Shown in pieces: positions 62,001 to 64,000 of a stretch of 64,000 nt of DNA. This DNA comes from Larimichthys crocea (lineage: Eukaryota > Chordata > Actinopteri > Sciaenidae). Location of the stretch: positions 16,220,368-16,284,367 of the forward strand of contig NC_040016.1 of assembly GCF_000972845.2 (NCBI RefSeq), read 5' to 3'. A model generated the notes under the pieces. The model saw only the letters and a list, made by a program, of their open reading frames with translations, made no database searches and had not been told where the DNA came from. Each line of letters opens with the position of its first letter. Position 1 is the stretch's first letter. The position numbers and the translations under genes are program-made.

Positions 62001-63640
62001 CCTCCATGAAATATGATCCAATCTTACCAAAATAAGTGAAATAGTGATGTGTGACCTAGTGGCGTAAAGTGTTATTTTACATCATAGAGAGCCCGAAGTA
62101 ACATAATGCAGAGACAGACATACAGGGTGCAAAGTGGGAATGACAGCTACACCATTCACTTGATTACACGTCAGTGTAGCATCAACTGGAATGTGTTGAA
62201 TTTATTATTTGATGGTAGACTACTTCTGCAGTTTTATATGAATTTAGCAGGGGGGTTCTGCAGAAAGAGGTGTATGATTTTGAAGGTGGAACTGATGCCA
62301 TGGGGCAGATGGGGTGTGTACTGTAAGTCTGGGCAAGCTAAAGTTTATGTTTTTGGGGTATGAATAGGGGGGCATCTAAAAGCAGATGTGGTTATTATAG
62401 GGCTCTTGCTTCCTTTCACATGGCGTTAAGCCCTGCAAAGTATACTATTACATTCATTCTCTCCTCGTGTTTGTCTCCCTCCCTCCCTTTCCGAGTTCTC
62501 TCAGTATCCCTCAGCAAGGGAATAATAATACTTACATTGCATACACATCAATGTTTCACACAACAAAATGTTAAACTTCAAACCCAGAACTGCGTCTCAT
62601 GAGAGTCGTTGTCAGCAGAGTTACAATTCAAGACAGATTCCTCTGGCTCGTAAAAAAAAAATCACCGCTGACATCTTCACTGTAATTAAAACATACTTAA
62701 GCGCACTCAGAAGCAGCATTTTCCTGTATTCTGACAGGAGGAACACCGATGACACATTGTGACAATAACTGTGTGTCAGCGGATACAGCCAGCTGGCAAG
62801 AAGATAGACAGACAGCCAACTGAGGCCATCGGAGGAAGAGAGAGACAATGGCAGCTTTTATTTCTCCACCACACATTCCAGTGGAAGAAAGGAGCTGGCC
62901 TGCCTGCTGTTTGAACCTGAGGCAGACTAGTTCATCGTGTCTGGGTCACGGTACTTCCCAGAACCATTGTCATTTTGTACCTCATCGCTGTAATGTCATA
63001 AAGGATTTTTCCAGCATGTCTTCATATCTTGTCATACATTTTTCACAACACAATGAGACCAAAACTGCTCTGAGTCAAGTGCATACCTGGAAAAGTGTAA
63101 AATGTTTTTAGTTGACAGAGAACTTGTGACCTTGTTGGTGATCATTAATCATGTTGTCAACGAAATCAAGTTCATAAGGTCACGGTTGTTGATATTAAAA
63201 GCAGTGTTAAAACAATGGCCTCTATTGTTAACAATTATAAATGGTAAACAAAAACTACTACTAGACATGTAGCTTGACTTTCTGGGTTCATATTGGTATT
63301 TCAGGTCAAACTTATGTGGATTTATGTCAGTGTGATATTTAAAAAATAACCTCAGTGCACCTGAGGGCTTTGCAAATTAAATATTTTTACAATATATGTA
63401 TTTTTATTTATTGAAAAACTGCTGCAATTTTGCCTAATTTGTCAAAGCACAGGATGTAAAACATTTTCTGAAAATTATGTGATTTTTCTTTGTTGTAAAA
63501 CAAGTCATTAAACACTGGGACATGAAATGTGTGGTTCAGGACATTTTTGTAAATATTATAACAGAAATATTGAAATGCAGCTTTAATAGTTTTGCTAAAT
63601 TAAGTTTGCCAATATCATATTTATCTATTTGCAGGGTTTT
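59090..63640. other. Gene-poor region, part 7
   Basis: No gene recognised. Contains a small transposase remnant (60384-60480), ATAA-rich repeats (about 60485-60540) and assorted open frames without domains or splice support, including 61051-61425 and 62848-63111 on the plus strand. Confidence 0.5.
60384..60480 (+). mobile_element. Transposase C-terminal remnant (Tc1-like)
   Basis: MSPDLNL in one frame, then after a one-base shift AEHLWESLNKPVRQSLKN: the SPDLNP.EHLW motif that carries the last catalytic acidic residue of Tc1/mariner transposases. A frameshifted fragment only. Confidence 0.6.
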
Positions 63641-63642
63641 TG

Positions 63643-63705
63643 ATATCAATAAAGTTTATTTATATAGCACCTTTCATACATAAAATGCACTCAAAATGCT
63701 TTCAT
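63643..63705. repeat. Retroelement-end-like repeat
   Basis: AATAAAGTTTATTTATATAGCACCTTTCATA is the style of a widespread fish repeat end (TTATATAGCRCCTTTCA). Only this part was recognised. Confidence 0.4.
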
Positions 63706-64000
63706 TTTTGTTGCTCATCTGTGACCTCAGCACTCCATAAATTACTCTGTGATATGGTCAGACAGCATTTTTCCCACAAACCTTAGAGGAAATGTTAAAA
63801 TGTTACCTTATTACCTTATTTTTACCTGTTAACCAGCAACAATTTGTGTTTTTTAAAGCTATTTTAATGGGTCCACAGAAGATAAAATGTTTGTCTGGGA
63901 TGAAAGCAACTTTTAAATTCAGTATTTCCACAGACTGCATGGACCAAATCTACAATCAACAAAGAAGAAGAAAAAGAATAGGGTGAGCAACACAGTCTGT
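63706..64000. other. Right edge, no feature
   Basis: AT-rich sequence without recognised feature up to the end of the window. Confidence 0.4.

Noticed and set aside
62848..63111. Plus-strand 87-aa frame with a good start context
   Set aside because: Only the start context is attractive; no similarity recognised and no supporting exon structure.

Overview
This window is vertebrate nuclear DNA, almost certainly from a ray-finned (teleost) fish. Genes are split by GT-AG introns, the intergenic DNA is AT-rich, and there are long microsatellites and remnants of repeat families typical of teleost genomes (Tc1-like transposons, L2-type LINE tails, short MITEs). No tRNA, rRNA, CRISPR or bacterial-style operon was seen. 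Three protein-coding genes can be reconstructed exon by exon with consistent intron phases. They match the gene order of the human chromosome 20q13.31 block (RTF2 / GCNT7 / TFAP2C).

Layout. (1) 16-6800, minus strand: tfap2c, an AP-2 gamma transcription factor. Seven coding exons give 444 aa; the 3'UTR runs off the left edge. A candidate distal alternative first exon lies at 9567-9596. (2) About 7.2-13.1 kb: tfap2c promoter region and intergenic DNA, including a perfect RFX-type X-box, an AP-2 consensus site and an NRF1-like palindrome. (3) 13149-30006, minus strand: rtf2, replication termination factor 2. Nine coding exons give 302 aa. (4) 21624-24782, plus strand: gcnt7, a GT14-family N-acetylglucosaminyltransferase. 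Four coding exons give 431 aa, and the gene lies wholly inside the 10.1-kb intron 5 of rtf2 on the opposite strand. (5) About 30.15-64 kb: a gene-poor stretch in which I find no convincing gene. It holds several transposon remnants, microsatellites, one short coding-like segment and a few unique segments with TALE-homeodomain motifs that could be regulatory.

The genes do not form one pathway: tfap2c is a developmental transcription factor, rtf2 a housekeeping replisome and ubiquitin-linked protein, gcnt7 a Golgi glycosyltransferase. What links them is the conserved neighbourhood and the nested, antisense gcnt7/rtf2 arrangement. The most useful observations are the predicted alternative tfap2c first exon, which would drop an N-terminal SUMO consensus, the nested gene, and an inverted pair of retroelement copies filling rtf2 intron 4. 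I see no evidence for a wholly new biological system here.
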